64,000 nucleotides of DNA from an uncultured Lachnospiraceae bacterium (GTDB lineage Bacteria; Bacillota; Clostridia; Lachnospirales; Lachnospiraceae), in assembly GCA_910584725.1 (NCBI GenBank), contig CAJUBE010000002.1:140588-204587 (forward strand). The letters run 5' to 3'. A program made the position numbers and the translations under genes. How positions within the stretch are numbered: the stretch's first letter is position 1; each line of letters opens with the position of its first letter. The notes below the pieces were generated by a model. That model was not told the DNA's origin. It searched no databases and was given only the letters and a program-made list of their open reading frames with translations. Below, piece after piece: positions 8,946 to 18,083 of this stretch.

Positions 8946-10955
8946 TCATTTCGGCTCCCGCAGAAACTGTCCGCTCTCCGAAACGGGAATCACCTGATAA
9001 ACGCCATACTTTTCCCCTATCCTGTCGTATTGCCCGACATACACAGCCATATCATGCTCGGCGTAGGGAATTTCGATCCATAGAAGCCCCCGCAGACTTT
9101 CTTCCTCATCCGACATAATGAAGTCGGCCTTTCCCGCCGCCAGTGCGTCCGCCGCCGTCTCTATGCCAAACGCCGCGAGCTTCTCTCTGTACAAGGGACT
9201 CTTGCACATCCAGCCCCCCGCAATATCGTAGTTGGCCAGCGCATTGTCCCTGCGCTCCAGGAGCTTCCCCGAAAAAGCCACGGTGGAGTAGACGTCCTCA
9301 AAATAAAAATTGTCCGGATGCGCTTTACAGTAGGCATCTATGGCTTCCCAATCTCTGTTGATCTCCTGCCGCCTTGCCTGATCGGCCCGCACCGCGGGAA
9401 AGCCCTTCCACAGCCCCCATGCAGAGAGAAGAAGGAGAGCCGCCGCCGTGCCGAGGGCAATATTTTGCACCGCCGCAAAGCCGAGAACCCGGCGCCCGGA
9501 TCCCCCCTGCGATGCTATTTCACCGAAGCCTGCCCCTTCCGGCAAAGGCTCCGCAAACGCCGTTCCCGCATCCGTCATGGCACGGCACAGCCGCCGCAAA
9601 AATATCCCCGCCAGCAGGCAAAACTCCGCCAGATAAAGAGGATGCGTTATCCGCTCGGGGTCTCGCCCCCGCATAAGGACAAACATCCACAATCCACTCC
9701 TCACCAAAGTGATCAGTAAAAGCTGTATCATCGCAGCGAGCAGCTCCCGTCCGTCCCGTCGCGATAGAATAACAATCGCTATTATATTTATCCCGTATCC
9801 CAGAATTACCAGCAGATTGTAGGGCGCGTCGCCGCTGTGAAAGCTCCTGTATCGGTAAAGCTGCAGCTTCTCTTTAAAAATGCTGCCCCAGTCCCGCTCT
9901 CCGCCCACATGCTCTTTCGCGTAAGATGCCACATCCGTGAGCATCCGCCCGTCAATTCTGTCATCCAGACCGAAATTATAATTTTTTAACAGAATCTGCG
10001 AACCGACAGAGACACCAAGCTTTTCCAGCTCCGCATCGGGAAGTTCAGATTCCTCCGGCAATATTTCGGGATAAAAGTCGTAGATCGTCGTCCTGTCGTT
10101 AAAGGACCGGCGAAACTCTCTCCACTCTCCGCCATAGGCAGCGCTGTCTATCCCTATGGAAAGACCCATGCCTGCAATGAGAAGCAAGAGCAATCCGCCG
10201 TATTTACACCAATTATCTTTGCTGAAAAACGGTCTGTCCTCCCACCAGCAAAAAAGCCCCGCCAGCCCGAGAAAAGGCAGGGTGAGCAGCGCCATCTCCG
10301 ACCGAAGCTGAAGCGCCAGCAGAAAGAGAAGCAGCGCCGGCAGACTTTCCGTCAGAAATGCCTTCACGGAAAGTTCCATACCGGCGTTTCTGAAAAACAC
10401 CTTCTCCGGAATTGTCAAAAAGAGAAAAACAGCCGCACCCACAAGCATACCGCATGTTATTGTATATTGTACATTGACCATATGGGTCAGCCATATGCCC
10501 CACTGGAAAAAGGCCAGTAACAGAAGGCAGACCATCTTCGCCGCAAGACGCCGTCCCCATCCCACACCGTTTCCGCTGTCTCCAAAACTGCCTTCACCCG
10601 TCTGCACACATCCATGCCTTTGAAAGACATCCGCCAGCGTACACAGCCTGACGCCCACCAGAAAAAAGCAGCCGAATTGGCACAAAAACAGGAACGCTCC
10701 ATACCACGGAAAAGAACCGTACATTCGATAGCACAGCGCGATCAGCGCTCCCAGCGGATAAAGCGTCTGCATATTATGCCCGTCAGGCGTACCGCTGTAG
10801 ACCCCCGACATGATATCCCGCATCATGGTGTCGTCGTTCATGTCATAGTAAAAGTCGAACAAAAACCCCATCAGGAACGCGCTCGCCCCCATGACGGCAA
10901 GCGTCAGTATACAGTTTTCATATTTCCGTTTATGGCCCGAATCAGTTTGACGCAT
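8946..10955 (-). CDS. Polytopic membrane protein, possible GT-C glycosyltransferase
   Basis: 669-aa integral membrane protein with no family I can name. The first TM segment is followed by DFYYDMNDDTMMRDIMSG (about residues 33-50), an acidic first extracytoplasmic loop like the D-D-x-motif of GT-C enzymes, and about a dozen hydrophobic stretches up to about residue 530. A ~130-residue soluble C-terminal domain contains the stretch PDNFYFEDVYS. The start overlaps the end of rffA by 14 bases, so the two are likely cotranscribed and may use the same sugar. The N-terminal layout resembles the other large membrane proteins here. Function is inferred only. Confidence 0.7.
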   Translation of the reverse strand: MRQTDSGHKRKYENCILTLAVMGASAFLMGFLFDFYYDMNDDTMMRDIMSGVYSGTPDGHNMQTLYPLGALIALCYRMYGSFPWYGAFLFLCQFGCFFLVGVRLCTLADVFQRHGCVQTGEGSFGDSGNGVGWGRRLAAKMVCLLLLAFFQWGIWLTHMVNVQYTITCGMLVGAAVFLFLTIPEKVFFRNAGMELSVKAFLTESLPALLLFLLALQLRSEMALLTLPFLGLAGLFCWWEDRPFFSKDNWCKYGGLLLLLIAGMGLSIGIDSAAYGGEWREFRRSFNDRTTIYDFYPEILPEESELPDAELEKLGVSVGSQILLKNYNFGLDDRIDGRMLTDVASYAKEHVGGERDWGSIFKEKLQLYRYRSFHSGDAPYNLLVILGYGINIIAIVILSRRDGRELLAAMIQLLLITLVRSGLWMFVLMRGRDPERITHPLYLAEFCLLAGIFLRRLCRAMTDAGTAFAEPLPEGAGFGEIASQGGSGRRVLGFAAVQNIALGTAAALLLLSAWGLWKGFPAVRADQARRQEINRDWEAIDAYCKAHPDNFYFEDVYSTVAFSGKLLERRDNALANYDIAGGWMCKSPLYREKLAAFGIETAADALAAGKADFIMSDEEESLRGLLWIEIPYAEHDMAVYVGQYDRIGEKYGVYQVIPVSESGQFLREPK

Positions 10956-12075
10956 AGAATGCTTTCACCTGCTCCGCGATATATTCCGTCTCGTCCGCCG
11001 TCAGCTTATAGAACAGCGGCAGGCGGAGCAGCCGCTCGCTCTCCTTCGTCGTATACCTGTCCTCCCCGTGGAATCGGCCGTACTTTTTCCCCGCCGGCGC
11101 GGAGTGCAGCGGAACATAGTGAAACACCGACAGAATATCCTTTTCCTTCAAATAGGCAATCAGACGGCTTCTCTCCTCCATATCCTTCGTCTTAATGTAA
11201 AACATATGCGCATTGTGCGCACAATACTCCGGAATATAGGGAAGCTCGATCCTTCCGGCCTCAACCAACGGCATAAGGAGCTCCAGATACTGATTCCACC
11301 GCTCCATTCTGACACGCGTGATCTGTTCCGCCATTTCTAACTGCGCGTACAGATAAGCGGCGTTCATATCGCTGGGCAGATAGGAAGAGCCGTACTCCTG
11401 CCAGCGGTACTTGTCCACCTGTCCTCTATAGTATTTGCTGCGATCCGTGCCTTTTTCCCTGTAAATCTCCGCATCCTCGATATATTTTTCATCCCGGATC
11501 AGCAGCGCGCCGCCCTCACCCATGCTTAAGTTTTTCGTCTCATGGAAGCTGAAACACCCGAACTCGCCAAAGGTTCCCAGCGCCTTCCCTTTGTAAGACG
11601 CCATGATGCACTGGGCTGCGTCCTCCACCACCATCAGGTGATGCCTCTTCGCGATATCCATAATCGTATCCATCTCACAGCCCACACCTGCGTAATGCAC
11701 AGGCGCAATCGCTTTCGTGCGCTCCGTGATGGCATCTTCAATCAGCTTCTCGTCTATGTTCATGGTGTCCGGCCGGATATCCACAAATACCGCCGTCGCC
11801 CCCCGCAGAACAAAGGCATCCGCTGTGGAGACAAAAGTATAGGAGGGCAGAATCACCTCATCACCCGGCTTGATCTTCGCCAAAAGCGCCGCCAGCTCCG
11901 TTGCGTGCGTACAGGAAGGGGTCAGCAGACATTTTGCCGTGCCGGTCTGTTTCTCAATCCATTCGCTGCATTTTTTTGTGAAAGGGCCGTCGCCACAGAT
12001 TTTCTCGTTTTCCACAGCCTCCTTCATGTATTCAAATTCTTTCCCCGTAAAGGGGGGGACGTTAAAATTAATCAT
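10942..12075 (-). CDS. rffA: dTDP-4-amino-4,6-dideoxygalactose transaminase
   Basis: 377-aa DegT-family aminotransferase of the RffA/WecE type, which makes dTDP-Fuc4N from dTDP-4-keto-6-deoxyglucose. Seen: NVPPFTGKEFEY at the N-terminus, LLTPSCTHATELAALL (PLP phosphate site), VVEDAAQCIMASYKG and the lysine in SFHETKNLSMGEGGAL (Lys about 180). ATG 12075 has GAGGAAAG six bases upstream. It is distinct from the PglE-like enzyme at the left edge, so the locus makes at least two amino-dideoxy sugars. No rmlA/rmlB is visible in the window. A C7 run lies in the N-terminal codons on the coding strand. Confidence 0.9.
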   Translation of the reverse strand: MINFNVPPFTGKEFEYMKEAVENEKICGDGPFTKKCSEWIEKQTGTAKCLLTPSCTHATELAALLAKIKPGDEVILPSYTFVSTADAFVLRGATAVFVDIRPDTMNIDEKLIEDAITERTKAIAPVHYAGVGCEMDTIMDIAKRHHLMVVEDAAQCIMASYKGKALGTFGEFGCFSFHETKNLSMGEGGALLIRDEKYIEDAEIYREKGTDRSKYYRGQVDKYRWQEYGSSYLPSDMNAAYLYAQLEMAEQITRVRMERWNQYLELLMPLVEAGRIELPYIPEYCAHNAHMFYIKTKDMEERSRLIAYLKEKDILSVFHYVPLHSAPAGKKYGRFHGEDRYTTKESERLLRLPLFYKLTADETEYIAEQVKAFYASN

Positions 12076-12227
12076 ACTTTCCTCTCTTTCTCCCAGCTAT
12101 GCAGTGCATGCTCGAAAAACCTGCGGTTTTCCTCGCTCGCGGGCTTCGCCCTATGCATGCATCGGAATCATTGCCACCGCGCACATTGCCATCACGCACC
12201 TAGTATATCATACTACAAACCAAATTC

Positions 12228-13607
12228 CTACTCCGACAAAATCAGATCGTCCCTGCTCTCCGCAAGCTCCCGCAGGCGGGCGCTGAACCCGCTCATGGAA
12301 AAGATACAGTACAACTCCCTCCTGCTGTCCTTATGCCACGGCACACGTCCGGCCTTTTCCTGTAACTGATAAAAAACATCCACATCCACCTGTCCGCTCC
12401 AATATTTGCATTCCCCGAACAGAATGACGCCTTCCTCCTCATTTAACGCCACAATGTCAATCTCCGTATTTTTATCCCAATACCGACCGATCTTCGAAAA
12501 GTGACAGGGAAGATCCTGCCTTGCCGACAGCTCTTCCCGACAGATGTCCTCATAGACAAAGGCCGCATGGCTGCGCACAAAGCTTTTCTTTATCTTTTCC
12601 ATAACATACGTTATGTTTCCTTGCTCAATGTCCCCCTGATTGGGATAGATCATGGTGAACCAGAAACGGATATAATAATCCGTAATCCGGTAAAGCCCCT
12701 TTTTGCTCTTTTCCGGATTCTCCTCCGTAATCGGCACCTCACGCCGCACCAGATCGAGCTCTATCAGCGTTTTCAGCGTCCTGGTCAGATCGGTGGCCTT
12801 CGCCTCCATAAAGGATGCGATCTCCGACAGCTTCGTCCGCCCGAACGCAATCGCGCGCAGAACGGAAAAATAGCCGCCTACTTCCGACACTTCCTGCTGT
12901 AAGAGAAAATGCGGCTCCTCATACAGATAACCCGTGCGGTTCAGAATGTTTTCCTCAATCCCCGCATAAATATCCGTACAGTCCGAGAAGGATTCCATAT
13001 ATTTGGGAACGCCCCCGGTCACCGCGTAACGCTCGATCTGCTCCTTTCGGGATAATCCCGGGCAAAACTCCCGATAGTATCGAAAGGGTATCTGCTTGAG
13101 ACGAATCTGCGCTGTCCGTCTGCCGTACAAAGGGCTGTTGCAGGAAAGTGTCTGGGACACCATCATGGAAATCAGGGAACCGCACAGAATCACCATGACA
13201 GAGCTTTTCATCAGGATTTCGTCCCATATCCTCTGAAAGACGGAAAGAAACGCCGAATTCACTTTCCCCAGAAACTGAAATTCATCTATCACTAAAATTG
13301 GTTTCTCTTTCCAATTATAGGCAACAATCGCCTTAAAAATTGTCTCCCATTTATCTGCGGAAGCCTCCGCCAAAAGCTCATTTTCGATAAAAACTGCCGC
13401 TTTTTCTCGAAAAGCATTGCGGTTAACCGATTCCGATTCCTGTGTCGCCAAAAAATACAAAGCCTTTTTTCCCTTTATGAACTTTGAAATAAGTGAGGTT
13501 TTACCCATCCGCTGGCGTCCATAGACAACCACCAGCGAAGCTCCCTTTTTCCCATATTCCTTATCCAGCGTCCTAATCTCCAGTTCGCGGTCTACAAATT
13601 GTTCCAT
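12228..13607 (-). CDS. DUF234-type ATPase with C-terminal PD-(D/E)XK-like nuclease domain
   Basis: 459-aa STAND/AAA-like ATPase of the archaeal-type ATPase (DUF234) group. Walker A is VYGRQRMGKTSLI (about 30-40) and Walker B is ILVIDEFQFLG (about 110). A winged-helix-like middle part (GRTKLSEIASFMEAKATDLTRTL, about 255-280) precedes a C-terminal EIDIVALNEEEGVILFGECK, which fits the D...ExK core of PD-(D/E)XK nucleases. ATG 13607 follows GGAGGGTAT. It has its own promoter and an operator-like repeat and sits between glycan genes, so it looks like an inserted, self-regulated unit. The family has no settled role; a toxin or defence function is inference. Confidence 0.85.
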   Translation of the reverse strand: MEQFVDRELEIRTLDKEYGKKGASLVVVYGRQRMGKTSLISKFIKGKKALYFLATQESESVNRNAFREKAAVFIENELLAEASADKWETIFKAIVAYNWKEKPILVIDEFQFLGKVNSAFLSVFQRIWDEILMKSSVMVILCGSLISMMVSQTLSCNSPLYGRRTAQIRLKQIPFRYYREFCPGLSRKEQIERYAVTGGVPKYMESFSDCTDIYAGIEENILNRTGYLYEEPHFLLQQEVSEVGGYFSVLRAIAFGRTKLSEIASFMEAKATDLTRTLKTLIELDLVRREVPITEENPEKSKKGLYRITDYYIRFWFTMIYPNQGDIEQGNITYVMEKIKKSFVRSHAAFVYEDICREELSARQDLPCHFSKIGRYWDKNTEIDIVALNEEEGVILFGECKYWSGQVDVDVFYQLQEKAGRVPWHKDSRRELYCIFSMSGFSARLRELAESRDDLILSE

Positions 13608-13650
13608 ATACCCTCCAGACTGTCTGCGCCCCTGCTCATCCCTTATAAAG

Positions 13651-13703
13651 AGTATATCGCAATTTTTATGTTTGTAAACATTATGTTTCCAAACATTATG
13701 TTT
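13651..13703 (-). promoter_or_regulatory. Promoter with tandem palindromic operator of the DUF234 ATPase gene
   Basis: Minus-strand -35 TTTACA (13673-13678) and -10 TATACT (13651-13656) are 16 bases apart. Overlapping and upstream of the -35 box are two identical AAACATTATGTTT palindromes (13676-13688 and 13691-13703), only two bases apart, plus a related half (13668-13681). This periodic layout is typical of a repressor operator. The binding protein is not identifiable here; autoregulation is a guess. Confidence 0.5.
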
Positions 13704-13733
13704 GCATGCATAACTTTTTAAAATTAGCTCTGT

Positions 13734-15881
13734 CTATTTCATATAAACCACATACCGCGCGTTCCCAAAGCATTCCGCATAGCCGTGGTCACTGACAAAA
13801 TCCCACAGAATCCGCAGTTTTTCATCCCCGGCCATCTTCTCCATATCTACGCCGAACCAGTTGATGGCCTCGCCGTCATCGCTCCAGTAAGCCGCGATAC
13901 CCGAGGAGACAATGATAACCGGTGGTTCCTCTCCCACTTTCCCTGCCGTCTCCAGCGCTTCCATATCCCGCGTATACTCCGCCATACGGTAGGAATCCAG
14001 ATCCGGCCAGGCCGTGGAGAGCGCGGGCTGCATGTCCAGCAGATAGTGTAAACCGGGCAGTTCTCCGTAAGCAATCATTTCCCTGCCCGCCAGTCCTTCC
14101 TCCTCTGTGAATACGGCCAGTTCCTCCAAAAGCGCACCGTTTTCCATATTCGTGTAAACGCCCGCCGCTTTTTCCGGCGTCTTTACCCGCATATCCCGCG
14201 GCTCCCCGTAAATACCGTCCTGAAAAGCGAAACAGGTATGAGAGCCGATGCTCTGCACTGTCACAAAAATAACAAGCGCTATGAATGGTGCGCGCCATAT
14301 AAAATCATAGCGCGCGTTATTTTTCGAACGCCCAACAGCCCTGTCATCCGCATTTCCCTGCAAATCACCCCGCTGTCCTGCTGCCGCCCCGCCTTCCTTA
14401 CACGCTGTCCACAGCAGAAAAGGCGCCGCCACAAACAGATTATTTATGATCGGATATAAGTTGTTGTTGCTCCCAAGAGGCGTCAGGAAAATCTGCAAAA
14501 GCACAAACGCCGCCAGGATCTTCTGCTCTATGCACACCTTTTTCCCGATCAGACAGAAAACCGAGGCCGCAATCGTCACCAGAAGCAGCAATACCGCAGG
14601 ATAGTAAATACTGCCGTTGCCGTACTCATAATACCGAAAATGAAACATCCCCCTGCCCCAGTAAAAACGGAGAAGGACAACCAGAAGCAGTATATACGTC
14701 GTTTTTATAATTACACCCGTTACTCTATATGCATCCCAAGCTTCGCAGGCGTCACCCGTCCGCCTTCCGGTTCGTACATCGTTGCTCTCCCGCTCTCTAT
14801 CTTGCTGTCCGACGCGCTCTCTCCCGCCGTACAGCCGCTCCCGCACCCAGAACGCAAAGCCTGCCACCGACGCGCACGCTACCGCAAACGCCAGCCAGTA
14901 CAACCCTTTTACATAATCTCCGAACATGCCGCTCAACATAGAAGTGGGTTTGTAATCTGTCGCCTGCTCCGTCATGGCAAACATGGTTCGTACCATATCC
15001 GGGTAAGCCGACACGCCGTACCGAATACAGATTGCCGCCAGCGGCACGCCGAAGCCTACCGCATAACCCAGCAGGCACCACCCGGTAGATGTAAAAATTT
15101 CCCTCCAAGGCAGCGGCCGCTTCCCTGCGCCTGCCCGCCTTACCTTCTGGTCTCCCACGCCGCCCGCATCCGCCAACATATCTCCCGCATCAGCAGCACC
15201 AGTCTGCCCGCCTCTCCGCTTGTCAAGCAGCACCGTTCCGTACCACACCGCCAGAATAAACGCCGCCTGCACCACGTTGGGCATCCGCACTGCCACATTG
15301 GCGCCGAGGCAGATGCCGGCCGCCACGAAACACAGACGCCGGCTCCTGCCATATGTCTCTTTTCCGTCTCCACGCACTTTGCGTTCATCCGCACTCGCGC
15401 GCAGTCTGTCCGCAGAAGCCGTTTCTGCCGCCCTACCGCCTGTCAGCCCACGAAACAAAAGCAGTACCGCCGCCGTCATCAGAAAATACGTCAGATAGTT
15501 GTACAGGATCGTGGACGGACACCAGCAGAGCCCCAGCGCAAGAAACTCCCCCAAAAACAAAAGCGGCGCGGCGATCCGTTTTTTCAGTCCAAAGTAGACC
15601 ATAAGCGCCGTCGCCGCCTGCACAAGCGTCGTATAACATTTCATGCCGAGCAGCGTCTCCCCGAAAGGAAGGTGCGTCAACAGCCATCCCGCCACATTGG
15701 AGAGAAAAGTTGCCACCATCCACGTCCCGTTCATGGAATCAAAATACTGAAAATTGGTCAGACTGTATGTCGAGTCCGCCACATCCAGCCCCTGATTGAC
15801 GCTCAAAAACGGATAAAGCAGAAGAATAACCGGAAACAGCCAGCTTTCTATGAATTTCTGATATTTCCTATAAATAGTCAC
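13734..15881 (-). CDS. Large polytopic membrane protein, possible GT-C glycosyltransferase
   Basis: 715-aa membrane protein without a family I recognise. It has a TM at about 15-32, then a loop with GLDVADSTYSLTNFQYFDSM, an acidic first extracytoplasmic loop as in GT-C enzymes. Many TM helices follow up to about residue 560, interrupted by two low-complexity charged loops (about 150-185 and 345-375), and then a ~140-residue soluble C-terminal domain. The start is GTG 15881 with GGGGG six bases upstream. It overlaps the end of the GNAT gene by 14 bases. A role in adding a polyprenyl-linked sugar is inferred from topology and context. Confidence 0.7.
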   Translation of the reverse strand: MTIYRKYQKFIESWLFPVILLLYPFLSVNQGLDVADSTYSLTNFQYFDSMNGTWMVATFLSNVAGWLLTHLPFGETLLGMKCYTTLVQAATALMVYFGLKKRIAAPLLFLGEFLALGLCWCPSTILYNYLTYFLMTAAVLLLFRGLTGGRAAETASADRLRASADERKVRGDGKETYGRSRRLCFVAAGICLGANVAVRMPNVVQAAFILAVWYGTVLLDKRRGGQTGAADAGDMLADAGGVGDQKVRRAGAGKRPLPWREIFTSTGWCLLGYAVGFGVPLAAICIRYGVSAYPDMVRTMFAMTEQATDYKPTSMLSGMFGDYVKGLYWLAFAVACASVAGFAFWVRERLYGGRERVGQQDRERESNDVRTGRRTGDACEAWDAYRVTGVIIKTTYILLLVVLLRFYWGRGMFHFRYYEYGNGSIYYPAVLLLLVTIAASVFCLIGKKVCIEQKILAAFVLLQIFLTPLGSNNNLYPIINNLFVAAPFLLWTACKEGGAAAGQRGDLQGNADDRAVGRSKNNARYDFIWRAPFIALVIFVTVQSIGSHTCFAFQDGIYGEPRDMRVKTPEKAAGVYTNMENGALLEELAVFTEEEGLAGREMIAYGELPGLHYLLDMQPALSTAWPDLDSYRMAEYTRDMEALETAGKVGEEPPVIIVSSGIAAYWSDDGEAINWFGVDMEKMAGDEKLRILWDFVSDHGYAECFGNARYVVYMK

Positions 15882-16377
15882 AATTTTCCCCCGCTAAGTT
15901 AATATAGTATGGACAAATATCCTCATACCGCCCGTCCTTCATCCGAAAACCGCCGGGAATCGTGCCTAGCTGTGTAAACCCGATTCTCTCATACAAATGT
16001 CTGGCATGAATATTCGACGCGACGACCGCATTGAACTGTAAAACCCGAAACCCGATGCGCCGCGCCTGTTCGATGCAGTCCAGCACCAGCTTTTCCCCGA
16101 TATGCAGGCCTCTGCTTCCCGAAGCCACGGCATAGCTCGCATTGCATATGTGCCCGCATCTTCCCACGTTATTCGGATGCAGAATATATAGGCCCAATAT
16201 TTCTCCCCCTTCTTCCTGCTGCGCAACCCCGCAATAGCTCTGCTCTCCGAAAAAAGCCGCACCCGTCTCTTCCTCCAGAAACTCCTCCTGCGGAAAAGCG
16301 ATGCCCTCCTCCACTACCTCATTCCAGATTGCCGTCATAGCCGGGATATCCTCTTCCCGGTAGCCTCGAATTATCAT
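15868..16377 (-). CDS. GNAT N-acetyltransferase
   Basis: 169-aa GNAT protein, similar in outline to phosphinothricin-type acetyltransferases. Seen: IIRGYREEDIPAMTAIWNEVV at the N-terminus, the acetyl-CoA loop near SRGLHIGEKLV (about 92-102), and NIHARHLYERIGFTQLGTIPGGF at the C-terminus. ATG 16377 has GGAGG eight bases upstream. It lies between an acyltransferase-3 gene and a membrane glycosyltransferase-like gene, which suggests sugar acetylation, but the substrate is unknown. Confidence 0.85.
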   Translation of the reverse strand: MIIRGYREEDIPAMTAIWNEVVEEGIAFPQEEFLEEETGAAFFGEQSYCGVAQQEEGGEILGLYILHPNNVGRCGHICNASYAVASGSRGLHIGEKLVLDCIEQARRIGFRVLQFNAVVASNIHARHLYERIGFTQLGTIPGGFRMKDGRYEDICPYYINLAGENCDYL

Positions 16378-16401
16378 AGTCCGCCTCCATTCCAGAACAA
16401 T

Positions 16402-17490
16402 TCACATTCCGGGCTGCCGCGACATTCTCCCCGCCGCAGCCGCCGCACGTGCAAACACCCACGCCCGCACGAAATCAACTGCCGTCCCGACCGCGTACAC
16501 CGCCAGTACACACAGAATCAGATGCGGCACAAAGAGAAAACTCTCCTTTACCTTCTCCACGCCAAGCCACTTCATCCACTCGTACCGCACCAGAATATGC
16601 TCGTGCAAAAGATACACGCCGAACGTATACGGCGCAAGCCTTCTCACTATTTCCGCGAAACGCCCCTCCCTGATGCGCAGATTTTTAAAAACATAGAAAA
16701 GGGAGACTGCACCCGCAAAGCACAACAGATGGTTGTATGTGTAAAGCATATTCGCGTAGTGAATAAATGTCTCGATCTCGCTGCCGAGAGCATTAGAAGC
16801 CATCGCAAACAGCCAGATCAGCAGGCTGGAAAGCACATAGCCCCCCACAGCATGAGACCGCTTTTCCAGCCATGAAATGCCATACAGTCTGATATACCCC
16901 GCCGCCACGATCAGGCACAAAAACCATCCGAAATCATAGCCGTACCGGTCCGTCGCCAGATACACGGGAAGAATCGTTTTTTCCAGTGAGAAAAACGCAA
17001 ACAACATCGCCAAAAGAATCTGCAGCTCCCGCTTTTTCATCCTTCTCATGCCCGCCGCCAGAAAAGGTACAAACAGATACATGACCAGATAAGCCGTCGC
17101 AAACCAGTAATGCTCCGTCCCAAAAGGGAATGCGAAACCGATCCAGTTGTAGAGGTCAAGATCCCCTGTCAAAACCACGCCGGTCAGAAGAAGGAATACC
17201 GGAATCAGCAGGGAATAAAAAAGAACCTGTAAAACCAGAGAGACCGCCCTCCCCGGCTTCCACGCAGATTCCACAAGAAAATAGCCGCTGATAAGCACGT
17301 AACAGTTTACCGCTATAATGCAGAAAGCCTCGATCAGCCACGCTATGACACCGGCGGGATTTTCCCTTGCGATAAAGGGAAACGGCGTGGCAGCCCCGCC
17401 CTTCACCATATAGTGGAGGGAGATAATCATAAACATCGCAACAATGCGCAGCAGCTCAAAATTCGCCTGTCTCTTACTTCCTGTGCTCAT
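16402..17490 (-). CDS. Acyltransferase 3 family membrane protein (surface glycan O-acylation)
   Basis: 362-aa integral membrane acyltransferase of the AT3 (OafA/WecH/Oac-like) family, with about ten TM helices. The N-terminal FELLRIVAMFMIISLHYMVKG contains the family's conserved R (RIxA) and H (first helix end). The second conserved part, HYWFATAYLVMYLFVPFL, is the H/Y-W-F-x-Y-L motif. It would O-acylate (usually O-acetylate) a glycan at the membrane. GAGGG lies about 11 bases before ATG 17490. About 100 unremarkable bases separate it from gtrA. Confidence 0.88.
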   Translation of the reverse strand: MSTGSKRQANFELLRIVAMFMIISLHYMVKGGAATPFPFIARENPAGVIAWLIEAFCIIAVNCYVLISGYFLVESAWKPGRAVSLVLQVLFYSLLIPVFLLLTGVVLTGDLDLYNWIGFAFPFGTEHYWFATAYLVMYLFVPFLAAGMRRMKKRELQILLAMLFAFFSLEKTILPVYLATDRYGYDFGWFLCLIVAAGYIRLYGISWLEKRSHAVGGYVLSSLLIWLFAMASNALGSEIETFIHYANMLYTYNHLLCFAGAVSLFYVFKNLRIREGRFAEIVRRLAPYTFGVYLLHEHILVRYEWMKWLGVEKVKESFLFVPHLILCVLAVYAVGTAVDFVRAWVFARAAAAAGRMSRQPGM

Positions 17491-17591
17491 ACATCCGTTC
17501 CCTCTTCATCCAATTCCTTCCCATATGCCCCAGCCCGTTCCGGCAAATACAGTTTCCCTCTGCTTATCGCATGCTCCCGGAAAACAGTCTG

Positions 17592-18035
17592 TCAATCAGT
17601 CCTGCCGGATGTATCCTTAAATATCCAGATTTTACTGAGCACATAGTTCGCCAGAATCACGATCGTCTGGCACACCAGCTTGGAGATTTTGTCGTTAATC
17701 GAGCAAATATCCACCATCACATACATCAATACGATCTCCAGCACTTCCGTCGCCACCCTCGCGCCGATAAAAGAGATAAACTCCTTCACAACAGAAGCTG
17801 CTTCTTTGTTCTTGCTCTTAAATACAAACGTCCTGTTCGTCCAGTAGGCAAATACCACCGTCAACACCCACGACAGAACTGTCGCCGCCATATAATGCAT
17901 GGCAATGGCATCCGCAAAGATAAAATACAGAATATAATTCAGCACAAAGGCCAGAAATCCGAAAATCAGATAGTTGATTCCCTCCTCGTGCTTCTTGTAC
18001 ATATCCCAGCCGAAATCCCACAATTTTTTTATCAT
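17592..18035 (-). CDS. GtrA family membrane protein
   Basis: 147-aa, four-TM GtrA-family protein. Seen: INYLIFGFLAFVLNYILYF, VLSWVLTVVFAYWTNRTFVF and a terminal LANYVLSKIWIFK, the last two carrying the family's NR/W and SKxWIF signatures. GtrA proteins help translocate undecaprenyl-phosphate-linked sugars. It lies between the ABC flippase and the acyltransferase, consistent with glycan export or modification. AGGTAGGA precedes ATG 18035. Confidence 0.9.
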   Translation of the reverse strand: MIKKLWDFGWDMYKKHEEGINYLIFGFLAFVLNYILYFIFADAIAMHYMAATVLSWVLTVVFAYWTNRTFVFKSKNKEAASVVKEFISFIGARVATEVLEIVLMYVMVDICSINDKISKLVCQTIVILANYVLSKIWIFKDTSGRTD

Positions 18036-18083
18036 ACGTTCCTACCTCTCAGCAAAATTTTACTTCCAAATTTCCTTTTTCCG

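Noticed and set aside
12052..12058. G7 run in rffA as a phase-variation tract
   Set aside because: Seven bases encoding conserved Pro-Pro in the family's N-terminal motif is short and explained by codon use.
12076..12227. Hairpins between rffA and the DUF234 gene as a terminator
   Set aside because: AAAACC-TGC-GGTTTT and GGGC-TTC-GCCC stems exist, but stems are short and no T run follows on the transcribed strand.
14640..15902. Plus-strand open frame of 420 codons
   Set aside because: Antisense shadow of the GC-rich 715-aa membrane protein gene; composition is Arg/His/Pro-rich and no family is visible.
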